Shown piece by piece: positions 34,251 through 48,000 of a stretch of DNA of 64,000 bases. The stretch lies in assembly GCA_000151295.1 (NCBI GenBank), contig GG745337.1, positions 1,310,998 to 1,374,997 of the forward strand. Reading direction: 5' to 3'. This stretch comes from Allomyces macrogynus ATCC 38327 (Eukaryota > Blastocladiomycota > Blastocladiomycetes > Blastocladiales > Blastocladiaceae). Both the position numbers and the translations under genes were made by a program. Numbering within the stretch: the first letter of the stretch is position 1; every line of letters begins with the position of its first letter. The notes beneath the pieces were generated by a model. The model saw nothing but the letters and a program-made list of their open reading frames with translations. It was not told the origin of the DNA and ran no database searches.

Positions 34251-37085
34251 ATGACGGCTCCAGACGCCGCTCCATCACCATTCACCCCATCGACCCCGGC
34301 CGAGATGGCCGCAACGCCGTCCAAGCGTCGCCGCAACTCGCGCCGGGTCAGCAGCGCCAAGCCCGGATCGTCTTCTGCATCTTCCGCCATTGATGGTCCG
34401 ACAAACGGCAGCGTAAGCGGCAATGGCGCTGCCAACGAGAACGAGGCGACCAGCAGTGCCCTGCCCCCGGCTCCCGCTGCGCCAGCTGCCGGCCTCCCGT
34501 TTGGTCTCTGGGACTACGAGTCGGAGACGTACCGCCCGACCAAGACCCCGGTCGTGCGGCGATTCGCTGCCGGTGCCACCACCACCAGTGTCCCGTCGAC
34601 GCCCGTCGTGCCGACCGACCCGGAATATGAGTACGCAGCGCCCAAGTACCTTGATTTCCGCGCCGAGAAATCCGCTGTGAACCGGCGCGCGATTCCGGAG
34701 ACCCCATCGGTCGCCAAGTACTTTGGTACGATCATGTGGGCATGTCGCAAACCTTGATTGGACGGAGCACTGACCACGTTCTCGTCTTCCAGCCAACCAC
34801 GCCGACTCGCCCGCGTTCTCATCAATCGATGCCGAAGACTATGATAATGAGGAGCTCGGCGATCTGCTCATGGATGGGGGCAGCGACGACGAGGACCGGC
34901 ACCTCGCCGATATTCCGATCAACAAGGACCTGACGGCCACGGTCATGCGCAAGCAGTGGACGGCCGCAGAGGCTGCAAGGTCTGCGCAACCAGGAGCGCC
35001 GTTTGCGCGGCAAACCGCGGCGGCACCAGTGCGGCACCAGGACACGCCGCGGCCGGGTGCGTTGACGGCACGACGCAGGTACGCTGACTCAGGGCTTGAG
35101 CGGTCGTTACGAACGTGCAGCTGACATTCCTCGGTGGCGAATGTAGGAGCAAGTCCTCGGTGCGGCGCAAATCCTTCATTTTCATGTTCCCGACCGACTC
35201 GCCGGCCGCCACGGAACCAGCCAGCACCGTCTCCACACCGAGTCGGTCGGGCCCACAGTCGACCACTACTGCCGCACCACCGGCTGCGGCCAGCACGACG
35301 CCCACGGACCCCGTACCATCGACACCTGTCCAGCCCAACAATGCGGCTGCGCGTTTGTCCATGGCATCGCAGGCGTCGTCGCAGTGGGAGGACACGGACC
35401 CACCTGTACCAGCACCGATGCATCCGTTCACGCCCGTGCGTGCGACAGCGTCGACCGAGCACTTGGTGTTTTTACCGAGCCGAGCCGATATCGTGCGGTT
35501 GAGTAAGACCAAGCAGTTGCAGAAACTGCAGGCGCACAAGTCGCCGTTGCGGCTGGTCGCGTCGCCTGCGATCAAGAAGCGGAAACAGGTGCGCATGGAC
35601 CTGCTTGCTCGTTCCCTTCGCTTCAATGACCAGCCCAACTCATCACAGATCGTTTGCCTAGAAACCGATGCGCGGGCTCACCTGCATGAAACCGTTCCGG
35701 CTCACGGCCATGAAGCCGACGGCCGCATCCACGGCCAAATCGCACCCGGCACCGAGCACGTCGGGGTCGCTCGCGGCCAAGGTGTCGCGGCTGTTGCACA
35801 CGCCCAATAAGGCCGGCAAGCGCGTGGTCAATAACCGCGTGCGCGCGCTGCAGGCCAAGCGCACGGTTCCGCAGTCGCCGCGGCTCTTGACCAAATTGAT
35901 CAGCCAGCAGCGCGCGCACTTGCCGAAACCCATGTCGACCGAGGAGCGCGAGCTCGTGTAGCTTCAGCGAGTCAAGCCGTTCAAGGCGCACGCCTTAAAC
36001 GACAAGGTGCGGGCACCTGCTCTCGCTCCACGATCATGGTCAATTTGGGACCGATACTTCCGGTTCGGGATCCTTGATAGAATTCTGAAAAGGCGAACGC
36101 CCGCTCGGCGTCCCACCGCCCAAGCTGCTTCCCCACGACCCAACCCGCACTCGCCCGCGATCACCAAGCCCAAACCGAAACCCGCAACCACTATCGCCGC
36201 CAAGACCCGTCATCAAGGCGCACCCGGTCCCCGACTTTATCCACAAGCCCGGCCCCGCTCCCCGCACGCGCACCGAAACCCAAGACGCAGCCGGAACCCT
36301 TTTCTCTCCCCGGCGAATCCATCACCGAACGCAAGCAGCGCGAATTCGCTGACCGCGTGCGTCGCGAGCAAGAAGCTGCCGAGCGGCTGCGCCGGTTCCA
36401 GGCGCAACCGCTGCCGTTCGACGACGAGCCGGCTCCACTCCCGCCCAAGGTGGAGCGCGCGCCGACGGAACCGAAACCGTTCCACTTGGTCACCGAGGAC
36501 CGCGCATTGCTGAAACCGCCGCCGCCACCGACCGACCCGGTCCAGGACCCGTTTATTGCACAGCCGATCCCGGAGGCCGTGTATGATCCGTTTATCGTGC
36601 GGCCGTCGACGAAGCCGTTGACCGATCCGGAAACGCCGGTGTTGTATACAGAGGATCGCGCCGAGGACCGCAAGGCGTTTGATGCCGAGATGGAGGCGCG
36701 GCGCGCACGGGAGGAGGAGGAGCGGAAGAGGATGGCCGAGGAGGAGGAGCGGCGCGTCGAGGCGCAGATCAAGCGTCTGCGCAAGCAGCTTGTGCATAAG
36801 GCCAAGCCGGTCATGGTCGGGAAACCGATTGTGATCAAGCATTCGACAAAACCGGTGACCAAGCCGTATAGCCCGATGATTGGTGAGAAGCGGAAGCGCG
36901 CGATGTTGGCCGCGGCGAAGGGTGGGGGTGATGGGGGGAGTGTGGCGGCGTCGTTGGTCAGGAAGAAGCTCAAGGCCGCGGCGGATAAGGCGAGGAACGA
37001 GTCGGCGGCGGATGCGGTGGCCAAGGCCAAGGACGCGGGGTCGGCCTCGTCGACTTCGTCGTCGCCATCGGCGAATGGGCTGTGA
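34251..37085 (+). CDS. TPX2-like spindle microtubule-associated protein with disrupted frame
   Basis: Exons are inferred at 34251-34725, 34793-35078, 35147-35588, 35662-36006 and 36093-37085. TPX2 targets kinesin-5 and Aurora A to spindle microtubules and promotes nucleation. Evidence is the order of blocks: an N-terminal YAAPKYLDF (as in human YSFDAPKF), a basic Ser/Pro-rich middle, VKPFKAHAL, VIKAHPVPDF, QPEPFSLPGESITERKQREF, PTEPKPFHLVTEDR, RAEDRKAFDAEMEARRAREE and a charged C-terminal coiled coil with LRKQLVHKAKP. Two problems exist. A TAG at 35959-35961 interrupts exon 4 directly before LQRVKPFKAHAL. In exon 5, VIKAHPVPDF (near 36215-36245) is one frame off from the blocks after about 36285. 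Either sequence errors or gene decay explain this. The family call is firm; integrity is not. Confidence 0.8.
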
Positions 37086-38040
<955 letters not shown>

Positions 38041-38074
38041 GGGTCGAGTGCCGGTCTGTTGGGCGTGGAGAAAG

Positions 38075-38080
38075 AATAAA
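38075..38080 (+). terminator. Likely polyadenylation signal of DHFR
   Basis: A canonical AATAAA lies 35 bp after the DHFR stop codon on the coding strand. Confidence 0.5.
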
Positions 38081-38433
38081 CGGGTCATTGCCGTCCATGC
38101 CCAATCCGTCGCGACGATCGCGAGTCCCAGGGAACGGCGCAGCCAAACCTCGTCAAAAGTGACGGCATGGCAGGCAGGTTGGGCGAGGAGCGAGTCCGAG
38201 TGAGTCCCACCCGCGCTCCTTTCTTGCCTCGTCACCCGCTCTGCCAACGAGTGGTAGTTCATCAGCCAAGTGGCATCGTCGTCCAGCTGCTCCACCGCCC
38301 GCTACTCCCTGCAATACTCGTGCCCGTCGTCGAGCACCTTGCCCGAGCCCGTGGTCGCTCCCAACGCCAGACGTCGTCCAGCATCGCCAATAGCGACTTG
38401 TACCCTCCCCACCCAAACCAACACCAATTCAAG
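38081..38433. other. Intergenic region upstream of RAD51
   Basis: The gap from the DHFR poly(A) signal to the RAD51 start is 353 bp. Open frames run through it but show no domain, and it should hold the RAD51 promoter. Confidence 0.4.
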
Positions 38434-39818
38434 ATGGACAGCACACAAATGGAACACGAGCACCACGAGGAGGGCTATGCCGAGGACACGGCGCAGTCGA
38501 TTGTCGGCCCGATGCCCATTGCCCGGCTCGAGGTGGGTGCCCGCCGTCGTCTTCCCGGCCGACGGGAAGGCCGCTGAACGTTAGCGTGCGGCCGCAGTGT
38601 GCCTTGCTCCTGACGCGCAAAGTACTTGGCAATTAGGGGATGGGCGGCATCACGGGCACCGACGTCAAGAAGTTGGCCGAAGCCGGGTACCACACGATCG
38701 AGGCCGTGGCCTACACGCCGAAAAAGACGCTAATTACGCTCAAGGGCATTTCCGAGGCCAAGGCCGACAAGATTATTGCCGAGGGTGCGGCGCGGCGTTT
38801 TTCTTTCCGCCAATTCCCAATGTCCCTGCGCCGTTTGGGAGCTGACGAGTGGTTTGGACCCCACCAATGTGGGATCTAGCGTCCAAGATGGTGCCGATGG
38901 GGTTCCGCACCGCGACCGACGTGCACGCGAGGCGAGCCGAGCTCGTACACATTACGACGGGGTCAAGCGAGCTCGACAAGTTGCTCGGTGGTGCGTTCAG
39001 TCGTTTTGACTCGCACTTTTTCCACCCGCCGACCAATTATTGCTGACCAATGGACAACGTCATGTAGGTGGGTTTGAGACGGGCTCGATTACCGAGATTT
39101 TTGGCGAGTTTCGCACGGGCAAGACGCAGCTGTGCCACACACTGGCCGTGACGTGCCAGCTGCCGATTGAAATGGGCGGTGCCGAGGGCAAGTGCCTGTA
39201 TATCGACACCGAGGGCACGTTCCGTCCCGAGCGGTGCCTGGCCGTGGCCGAGCGGTTTGATTTGGCGGGCGAGGAAGTGCTCGAGAACATTGCGTATGCG
39301 CGCGCATACAATTCGGACCACCAAACGGCACTGTTGATTCAGGCGTCGGCGATGATGGCCGAGTCGCGGTATGTTTTTGGTGTTGATGGCTTGGTTGCGC
39401 ACTCTTTGGATCGATCGACTGAACAAACGTTTGCCCACCAAGGTACGCTCTCCTAATCGTCGACTCGGCGACAGCACTCTACCGCACGGACTTCAGCGGC
39501 CGCGGCGAGCTCTCGGCACGGCAAATGCACTTGGCGCGCTTCTTGCGTGCGCTGTTGCGTCTCGCCGACGAGTTTGGGATTGCCGTGGTCATGACGAACC
39601 AGGTGGTCGCGCAAGTCGATGGTGGTGCCATGTTCACGGCCGACCCGAAAAAACCGATTGGCGGCAATATCATGGCGCATGCGTCGACGACGCGGTTGTT
39701 CTTGCGGAAAGGCCGTGGCGAGACGCGCATTTGCAAGATTTACGACTCGCCGTGCTTGCCCGAGGCCGAGGCCATGTTTGCCATTGCGGCCGAGGGGATC
39801 ACGGATGCCAAGGAGTGA
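38434..39818 (+). CDS. RAD51: RAD51 recombinase
   Basis: Five exons (38434-38532, 38637-38784, 38880-38990, 39068-39368 and 39443-39818) give 344 residues, close to the 339 of the human protein. RAD51 polymerises on single-stranded DNA and drives strand exchange in homologous recombination. The N-terminal helix-hairpin-helix domain reads [20 protein letters not shown] and [12 protein letters not shown]. Walker A is GEFRTGKT at residues 132-139. [28 protein letters not shown] (Walker B), [33 protein letters not shown] and PKKPIGGNI follow. The L2-region and C-terminal [20 protein letters not shown] are intact. All four introns are 74-104 bp and every junction restores a conserved residue. The reading frame is complete. 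Confidence 0.96.
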
Positions 39819-40587
39819 GTGGTTGGTTTGGGTTTGCTGTTGTTGGAGTGTCCATGGAGAATGCAGGGAAATTGTCTCTCGCACTTCCAACCTCGACTGG
39901 GCCCGGCGAGTCGGTCGCCGCCTGCCGACCATCCGCACCCACCAGCGTCCGTGGTGCCCGCTCTGTCTCGCATCGTCACAAGCAGCGTCTCCGGAGAGTG
40001 TGGCGTGCTCAGCACGTGGCACGAGCGTGAAATCCACGCGACAGTGAGGTGCCCTCCTGTTTCCCACGTCCCGCGCTGTCTCCCGCCTGATCACAGCCCG
40101 CTGTCGTGCCTAACGCTCGCTCAGCAAGGCCCGTTTGCTCGCGCACCTTTGCTCGGCCCTCAGCTGCTGATCGCAGGTGTTTTTGACCCTCTTCAGCCTT
40201 CTTTTGCGCACGCGACCCGCCGCAAAGCAAGCGCGCGGCGCCCACCAAGGAGGGAGACGCGACCCGCGCGCGTTCGCCCCCTCGCCTCCCCGTGTCCCTT
40301 GCTCCGGACGCGTGCCTGGCACGTCTGCCCGTCACGATGATGCCTGCGCTGGCGCGCGTGCCCACGGTGGCCATCGCTACGGTCGCCACCGCCGTTGCGC
40401 GAACAAAGCCCCGCCCACGCACCGGCCAGCACCTCGTGCCTCGCCTCGCCGGCCCGTCGCACAGCCTGTTCGGCTTCCCCTGCAGCCTTTCCTACCAGCC
40501 CGTGCTCGCACCTCGCCTCGGCCCTCGCGCACGCCCTCCCTTGCCGCTCCCGGACGCGCTCTCTTCTCTCGTTGGCCACCCCTCGCC
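39819..40587. other. Intergenic region or long 5' leader
   Basis: The stretch upstream of the GATA/PHD-type gene is continuously open in that gene's frame from about 40177, but the composition is Arg/Pro/Ala shadow-like and no domain is visible. I treat it as promoter and 5' leader. Confidence 0.4.
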
Positions 40588-43500
40588 ATGGCGACTCGGC
40601 CTCGTGCACCTACATCTCCGCTCTCTCTTCGGCTCCCGGACGGCGGCGCCATCACTTTCCTGCTGCAGGTGCCCGCGCCCTCGCCGCCGCACTGCCCGAC
40701 GAGCCCGCTGAACGCACCCGCGCCGCACCACTTTGCGCCGCCGCCGCGTCGTGCCGACTCGGTTCTCTCTTCCTCTGCGCCGACGACGACGGTCCGCCGC
40801 ACGCGCCACGCGTCGGTGCCGACGTGCTCGCCGCCGGGGCGCCCCGCACTCTGCCCTGATCTCGTAGACTTAGACGCGTCGTGCGATTCGCGACGCAACA
40901 ACCGGCCGTACCCGCGACTGGCCATGGATTCGGCCGTCATGGACGCGACTACAACGATCCCGGTTCACGGGAACGCGAATATGGGCGGCGCGACGCGCGC
41001 GCGGAGGCCATCGAACCCGACGGTGCACTGGCACCTGGCCGCAGCCTACGCGCATCCGCACGCGCATCAGCAACACCACCACCAGCAACAGCACCATCAT
41101 TTCCATCAACAACAGCAACAGCATCATCAGCAATTCCACCAGTACCAGCAGCAACACCAGCGCCGGCCGTCGCACCCGTCGCCGCGGAGTACGCCGCCGC
41201 GGCAACAACAGCAGCCGCAGCACCAGCACTATCAACTCCACCACCACCAGCAACAGCAGCAGTCGCACCACCACCACCATCACGGTCATCATGGTCATCA
41301 CTTGCATTGCACTCCACCGCCGCATCATCGGCACACGTCGTACGTCCAGCAGCAACCGACGTCGTCGACGCCGCACCGTGCCGCCGGGTACGCCGACGCG
41401 TCGCACGCCGCTGGCATGCCGCACCTGCCTTGCCCGCCGCGCACCGACGCGTCGAATACCTACTTTGCACCGCACCCCATGCACGCGCAACCGCCCCAAC
41501 CCGCGCCGACGCACCACTACCACGCGTTCCCGCACCCAGCGCACGTCTTGATCCCGCCGCCCGCGACCCTGATCATGTTTGACCGGCACGGCGGGCACCG
41601 CGCCGTGCCGATTGCGCACGCGCACATGTTCCCGCACCACGTGCCTGGCGCGATTAAGTCGTCGACGTCGCGCGCGGCGGCGCCGCCAACGAGCCCCGTG
41701 TCGGCGGTCGCGCCGGGGATGGCGCTCGCTGGGTCGCCGTGGTTCGAGGACGACGAGGTGGTGGCGGACACGATGGCTGTCGACGCGCACGTGGGCGCGG
41801 TGGAGAGTGTCGAGGCCGGTATCGTGTACCCGTCGGTGCCGAGCTTGACCGACGTGGACGTTGCGCGGCACCAAGCCGCAGACATGATTCCGCGCACCCC
41901 GATCAAGGCCGCGATCGATTCGACTGGCGCGACCTTCTCCATCCTTACCATGACCGAAGACGCCGACCCGCCACGCGCGACCGCATTCTGCGCACCGTGC
42001 ACGGCGCACTTGGCCGAATTCTCGCACCGGTGGGACGCGAACCCCGACAACTACGCTCTCTTGCGCATGCGGCTGTGCACCGCGTGCCACCCGCTCCTGC
42101 GCGACGTGACGGGCGTCGCCGAGGACGATACAGCGTCCATGGACCCGTCGGCGTTCCACCGCGCGTGGCAGTTTGCGACGGCTGTCAAGGCCGACGTGTT
42201 CTTGGCGTCCAATGCGGGTAAGGGCCCGACGACGTCGTCCGGCGTGGAGGACGCGACCGGGTCGATCTTTGACGATGTCATGCACGGCGCCGCGCGGGTC
42301 GCTGAGACCGCATGGACCTCGCTTGCGTCGGCTTTGGCGGTGCCGGTTGTGGCGCCCACCATGTCGCCGCGGTCCGACTCGATGTTCTCGCTCCTTCCCT
42401 CGTCAGAGTGCGCGGGCAAGGACCGGTCCTGGGACCACCTCAAGCCCGTGGGCAGGTTTGGCGAAACCATGTCGCCGCTTGCGACGCCGCCGCTCGACGA
42501 CGCCTGGGACGAGGCCGACGCGTGGCGTCAGCTCGGGTTCCCGACGCCCGAGTGGGCCGTGATCCCGACCCCCACCGCTGAAAAGGACGCAATCCTGACG
42601 CCGTGCAGTGCTGTGCACGGCTCCGGCGCATTGTGTCTCGACACGTCGGATCGCGACACGGACGTCTCGACCGCGTCGTGGACCGGCACTGACGCGATGC
42701 ACACCGCGACCGCGACCCCGTCGAGCTCCACGGACTCGTCGATCGCGCCGATCCATTTGACTTACCGCGCCTCCACCGCACAGCACCCCGCCCCGACCAC
42801 CGCCGCCGCTGCCGCGCCCGTGATCAAGCTCAAGCTGAACCTGCGCCGCGCTCGCGAGCATGGCGGGTGGATGACGCCTGAACCCGCCGATAACGAGACC
42901 GACTCGGACGCGTCGCTCGCCGGCCCGGCCCCCAAGAAACGGCGCAGTGCCGCTGCCGCCCTTGGTGCGGCCGCGGCCAAGCGCAAGGGCGTGCCGGCGC
43001 CGCCGTCGCCGTCACTCACGGCGAGCTCGACGTCCGGCATGTCCGACCGGTCGACGCCCGTGCCGATGCCGCTCGTCCCCGCGCACTCACACCAGCACCA
43101 TCTCCATTCCGAGACGACGGCGGCGCCGGAGAAACACGTGCCTTGCTCGGCCGACTACGGCGCCCGCGTCGCACGGCCGACCATGTACGAGCAGCTCACA
43201 GCGCGTGGGGTTCCGTGGTGTCGGTTCTGTGGCGTGACCGAGTCGCCGAACTGGCGCCAAGGCCCGTGGGGAAAGAAGTCGTTGTGCAACAAGCACGGGT
43301 GCGCGTGGTCGGGAATTGCTGGAAATAAGCGCATTCGTCTGGATTTGCGCGGGTATGTCGAGGAGACGCTCGAGGATCGGATTATTCCGGTCGTGCAGGA
43401 CTGTACGTGTTTGCTCGGTTTCGATTCGGGGTTCGGAAAAAGGGTAGAGTGAAGCTGATATGCGCGTGCGGGAATCGCGATGTAGACTGCTGGCTGTGCC

Positions 43501-43896
43501 AGGGCAAGGAGCAGCGCGAGGTCGCGCACGACTTGCAGCGGTGCGGCGGGTGCCAAAAGGCGTTCCACGCGACGTGTTTGCGTACCGCCGGCCCGCCGCG
43601 CGCGGGCGCGACGCGGTGGTTCTGCTCCGTCTCGTGCAGCTTGCGCACTGTCGGCAATTTGGTCATTGGTGCGTGTCGACTCGCTCGTGTCGACCCGCTC
43701 GTGTCGCGGTGGCGATGGGAAGCGTGATCGCTGACTGAGCGCGTTGACTGATTTCACAGAGGACGAGGCCCCGCCCGTGCCAAACCCGCTCACGCAAGTG
43801 TCGTTCCCCGTCGGCAAGCGCCCCGGCGCAACGGCCGGGCCCGGATCGGCCAGCAGGAAACGCAAGCGCAACGGCGGTGCCGCCGCGCAGTCGTAG
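40588..43896 (+). CDS. His/Gln-rich protein with GATA-like zinc finger and PHD finger
   Basis: Exons 40588-43402, 43450-43668 and 43760-43896 give about 1,056 residues. The start at 40588 has good context (GCCATGG); 40924 is an alternative. Residues about 150-250 are a His/Gln tract encoded by CAC/CAG-type repeats. A CAPCTAHLAEF and LCTACHPLL region in the middle may bind metal. Near residue 878 is a GATA-like finger, CRFCGVTESPNWRQGPWG then KSLCNKHGC. It has the usual first CX2C pair and TESPNWRQGP, but the second pair is spaced CX4C rather than CX2C. A PHD finger follows in exon 2 (CACG...CWLC...CGGC, FHATCLR, WFCSVSC), then a basic tail KRKRNGG. A chromatin-linked transcription regulator is likely. 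The first intron is only 47 bp and its AG is not preceded by a pyrimidine tract, so that junction is the least sure. Confidence 0.7.
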
Positions 43897-45069
43897 TGGG
43901 ACTAACGAGAACGGATCGGGTGGTGGATGGATGGCGACTTGCGGCTGAGGGACTTGCACGCTGTCGGCCCGTCCGCGCAGGCCAGGACGGTGGAGATTGA
44001 TGAGGATCATTGTATCGCACGCGGCGTAGGAACTGGACCGCAGGGGCGCGCTGGCTGGCTGGATCGCCCAGGAATACAGATAAAGCAATACCGTGCGTGT
44101 GAGCTTGTGCGCGTATCCAGGTGTTGTCCAGGCCCTGTGTGTCATCGGGTTGGACTTCTGTGAGTTGGACGCTCAATGGGTGCCAGAATAATGAGTGCCG
44201 TGACCAGCACATTCCCCAAGTCGCGGGTTCGAGCCCGGCAGTGGGATCGGGATCAGAAGACGTTTGGACCCCCGTGTAGGCGTCCATGCGCTTATCCACG
44301 AAATCAATCGAGACGTTATGTCCACTTTATTTGTTTGACACACTGACTGAAGTTGTTCTGCGCTGTATTCAGACTGTATCCTCACGCCTGACATATCATG
44401 TCCTTGGCCAGAGAAACTATGTTTCGCCTTAACGTTCCAAAGGAAATTCACTCAAACGGCTGCTTGCAAAGGACCGTGCCTTCATTTTGCTATTTGGAAA
44501 ATACAGCCACGTCGATCTGTCCGAGTTCGAGACGTCCCCCCCCCCCCTCCCCCCTCTATATCCATTTCTCCTCCTCGACCCAGTTTTTGCGGCTGCTGGC
44601 CCAAAAGTGCCTGCCAGCGCCCTCACCTTTAATGGTACGCACGTGCACCCCGGCAGTATTCCTATCAAATCAGTGCCTTGGGTTCGGACAGAGCACGACA
44701 CAGTGCGAATGTGTCATCGCTGGATTTCTGAGGCCGCAAGTTCATAGCCCCGCGTTTGGTAATACTTCGTTGGCTTGCGATGCTGTGTTGCCCAATCGTC
44801 CGTGTTTCTTTTGCCATGTCCATCGGCTCGACAACCAGCCGGACTTTGGTTTTGCGCTAAATCAAGAGCTCCATCACCATGTCTTCACGTCCAACGTGCC
44901 CGTTGCATTCCAACAGAAATTGACGAACTAGAGCCGTCGGTCGGTGTACAAGGCCTGCGCTCCTTCCATTTGCTATCATGAAATGTAGCCACGGTCCATC
45001 CATCTCAGTTCGTACACAAGTCTGCTCCCCTCATCTTCTCCCATCCCTCTTATCCCCATCGACCGAGTC
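43897..45069. other. Convergent intergenic region, 1.2 kb
   Basis: It separates the ends of two convergent genes. It contains a tRNA-like B-box sequence near 44220-44240 and a C-rich run (about 44536-44557). No coding exon is recognised, and the base composition is less GC-rich than in the genes. Confidence 0.5.
44168..44251 (+). other. tRNA-like sequence, possible SINE or tRNA pseudogene fragment
   Basis: A perfect RNA polymerase III B-box-type T loop (GGGTTCGAGCCC) lies near 44225-44236, and an A-box-like CGCTCAATGGG lies about 50 bp upstream. The acceptor stem does not pair and no convincing anticodon arm can be drawn, so it is not an intact tRNA gene. A tRNA-derived short interspersed element is the best explanation. 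Confidence 0.3.
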
Positions 45070-48000
45070 TCACGGATGCTGCCCCTGCAGATCGTGCTTA
45101 CCACTGCTTGGCGGCACGTACAGGAACGGCTGCAACAATCCCATCCCGAGCGGCGCGGACCCCTTTGCCTCTTCCTCGTCCTGCGCAGCGCGCCACGTAA
45201 AGTAACGATCGAGCAACTGCATCAAATCCTGCCGGCGCGTGGGCTTGGGCACAAAGTCGTGCATGCCCGTCGAGAGACACGTATTGCGCTCCTCCGGCAA
45301 CGCCGACGCAGTCATGGCACAAATAAACGGCGCGCGCCGCCGCTGGCCGGGGGGCGCGTGCGACGAGCGTGCCAAGATCGCGCGCGTCGCGTCCAACCCA
45401 TCGAGGATCGGCATCGACACGTCCATGAAAATGATCGATACGGTCGGGTGCGTCTCAAAGTAGGTCACGGCCTCTTGCCCGTTGTTTGCCGTATCGACCT
45501 TGTCGATCCCGAGCGTCTTGAGTGTACGCGCCGCCACCATTTGGTTGATGTTGTTGTCGTCGACGACCAGGACCTTGAGTGACGACAGCGTGTCGCGCAG
45601 ACCTCCGTCGCCCGCACCGCCGGTACCGCAGTTCTGGATCAGCTGCGAGATAGATCCGACGGCGGCCGTGCCCGCGCGTACAGCTTCGATCGGCGACTTG
45701 CGTGCGGGCGGGAATAGGACGGGTTGTGCAAGCGACGCAAGCGACCGGTTCATGACGGGTGCACCGGCGACGTTGAGCTTGCCTTCGGGTCTCGCCGCGG
45801 GCGACAAGCCCGTCGACGACGAGTGTGCTGTCGACGGAGCCGGCCGAGCACCGCCCTCGGCGCGGCGGAGCATGTCCACCTGCTTGGGACACAGTGGCCT
45901 CGGTGCTGCCGTCTTGGGTGAGGCATGACCCGAATTCGGACCCGAGTCGCCACCAGCAACGCGCGTCGCGCTTGTTGGCACTTCGTACGCGGCCGCTTCG
46001 ACTTGCGTGACGTTGTGGGCCAGCAATGCCGCACCAGACGGGACCTCGGCCGTTGCCGCGGCATCCGGCACGGGCACCAGCATGGCCTCGGACACAGCTT
46101 GCGATCCCGGCTCGACGCCCACTTCCAGCAACGCCGCCTCGCGATCGGGCGCCGACACCGTTTTCGCGAGCCCGTCGCGACTTGCCATCTGCGACGCCGT
46201 CACACTATCCCCCGCGCCCAGCTGGGCGCGACGCCACTGGTTGTGGTGGTACTCGAGCGCGCCACGCAACGTCGCCTCGAGCGTGCGCAACTTGAGGGGC
46301 TTTGTTGCCGTGTGCCGGTAGAGTCCTTCGCCAATGAGCATGCGCGACGATGACTTGATGCGCACCAGCGTGACGACGGGCAGGCCCAGGGTCGCGAGCC
46401 GTTGCGAGTCGTCACCCGTGAGCGCGCGGACAAAATCCTCTTCGGTCACGATTGCACTGAGCGGGCGCGTGGATTCGAACGCGCGGTCGTGCTCGACAGC
46501 GGCGACGAGCGCGGCAACCGACTCGAACGCGGCCGCTTCGCACCCCATTCGTTTCAAGAGCGTGGCAATCGCGCGCGTCTCAATCGGGCACGAGTCGAGC
46601 ACGGCGATGCGGATCGTCGGTGCGGTTGACGACGTTGCGGACAAGTCGGCTGACGCTGCAAGGCTCCCATGGGCGCTCGCCGCCGACAAGAGCGATGGTG
46701 CTGCCGGCTCGTCGGGCACTTGCGTGACATTGGCCGGTGCCGGCGTGAACGTAAGCATGATCGTGAACAGCGTGCCGACGCCGGGCAACGAGTCGACCCA
46801 GACCCGGCCGCGGTGCAGCTCCACGAGGCGCGACGTGATGGCAAGTCCGAGCCCCGTGCCGTGGAAACGGCGCGCGATCGTCGCGTCGACCTGCTGGAAT
46901 TTCTCAAACAACAGGTGCATCTTGTCCTGCTCGACGCCAATGCCTGTGTCGCACACTTGGAAGTAAATTTGCGTGCGCGGGCCGTTCGACGCGGCGGGCG
47001 CGTCCTTGACGTTGGCGTTCGAGTAATCGAGCACGCGCTGTTTCCTCGGCACCATCAGGCGCGCGAAATCCGGGTGGTCTGGCGGCAGCGTGAGGAACGT
47101 GTTGGGCATCTTGGTCGAGACCGTGACCGTGACCGACCCCTGCGACGTGAACTTGATAGCGTTCGAGAGCAAGTTGACGAGAATCTGGCGCACGCGCAGC
47201 TTGTCGCCGAGGACCAGGTCGACGCAATGGTCGAGAATCGCGTTCAGCTTGATCGACTTGCGCTCGGCCTGCGAGTAGACGACCTCGACCGACTCTTCCG
47301 TCACGTTCAGAATCGACAACGGCGCCTCCTCGATCGTAAACTGCTTCCCTTGGAACTCGAGCTTCGACAGGTCGAGAATGTCGTTGACGAGATTGAGCAG
47401 TGTCGACGACGAGACCGAGACAATTTCCAGGATATCGCGCATATCACGCGACAGCTCGTACTGCGTCAAGAGCAGGTCGACAAACCCAATGATCGCGTTC
47501 ATGGGCGTGCGCAATTCGTGGCTGATCGTTGCCAGGAACACCGTCTTCATGCCGTTCAAGGCCTCGGCCTCGCGCTTTTCCGTCTCAAGCACCGACATTT
47601 GACTGCGACGCGACGCCTCTTGCTCGATCTGCAGCGACTGGTCGAGCGCAATCTCCACTTGGCCCAAGGCATCCTGCACGACGCCGGGCGACGCGTGCAC
47701 GTCCTCGTGCTCGTGCATCATGAGCACAATCAGTCGCCGCCCTTGCACGCGCATCATGGCCAACGTGCCGTACCGCGCCTCGGGAATCACATTCGCGTCA
47801 CCGTGCCGGTCGCTCGTCGGACTGCTGCCGTCCATCCGGCCCGTGGCCAAGACACGAATCTCAATCTCCTCGTCATCATCGTCTTTCTTGCCCTTGTACG
47901 ACTCGGCCAATGCGACACCGTCCCCACTCCCAAGCGGGTTCTCGGGCACCGAATCGGCGCGCGTCAGCGTCGCGCGCGACTTGTTGGTCGGCGACCGCGG

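Noticed and set aside
35959..35961. Reassigned stop codon (TAG read as Gln) in the organism
   Set aside because: TAG ends other genes normally in this window (for example the SAPS and GATA/PHD genes), and only one internal TAG was found in a gene with further frame problems.
41040..41330. The His/Gln region as a non-coding microsatellite
   Set aside because: It is in frame within a long open reading frame with mixed CAC/CAT and CAG/CAA codons, as expected of a translated low-complexity tract.
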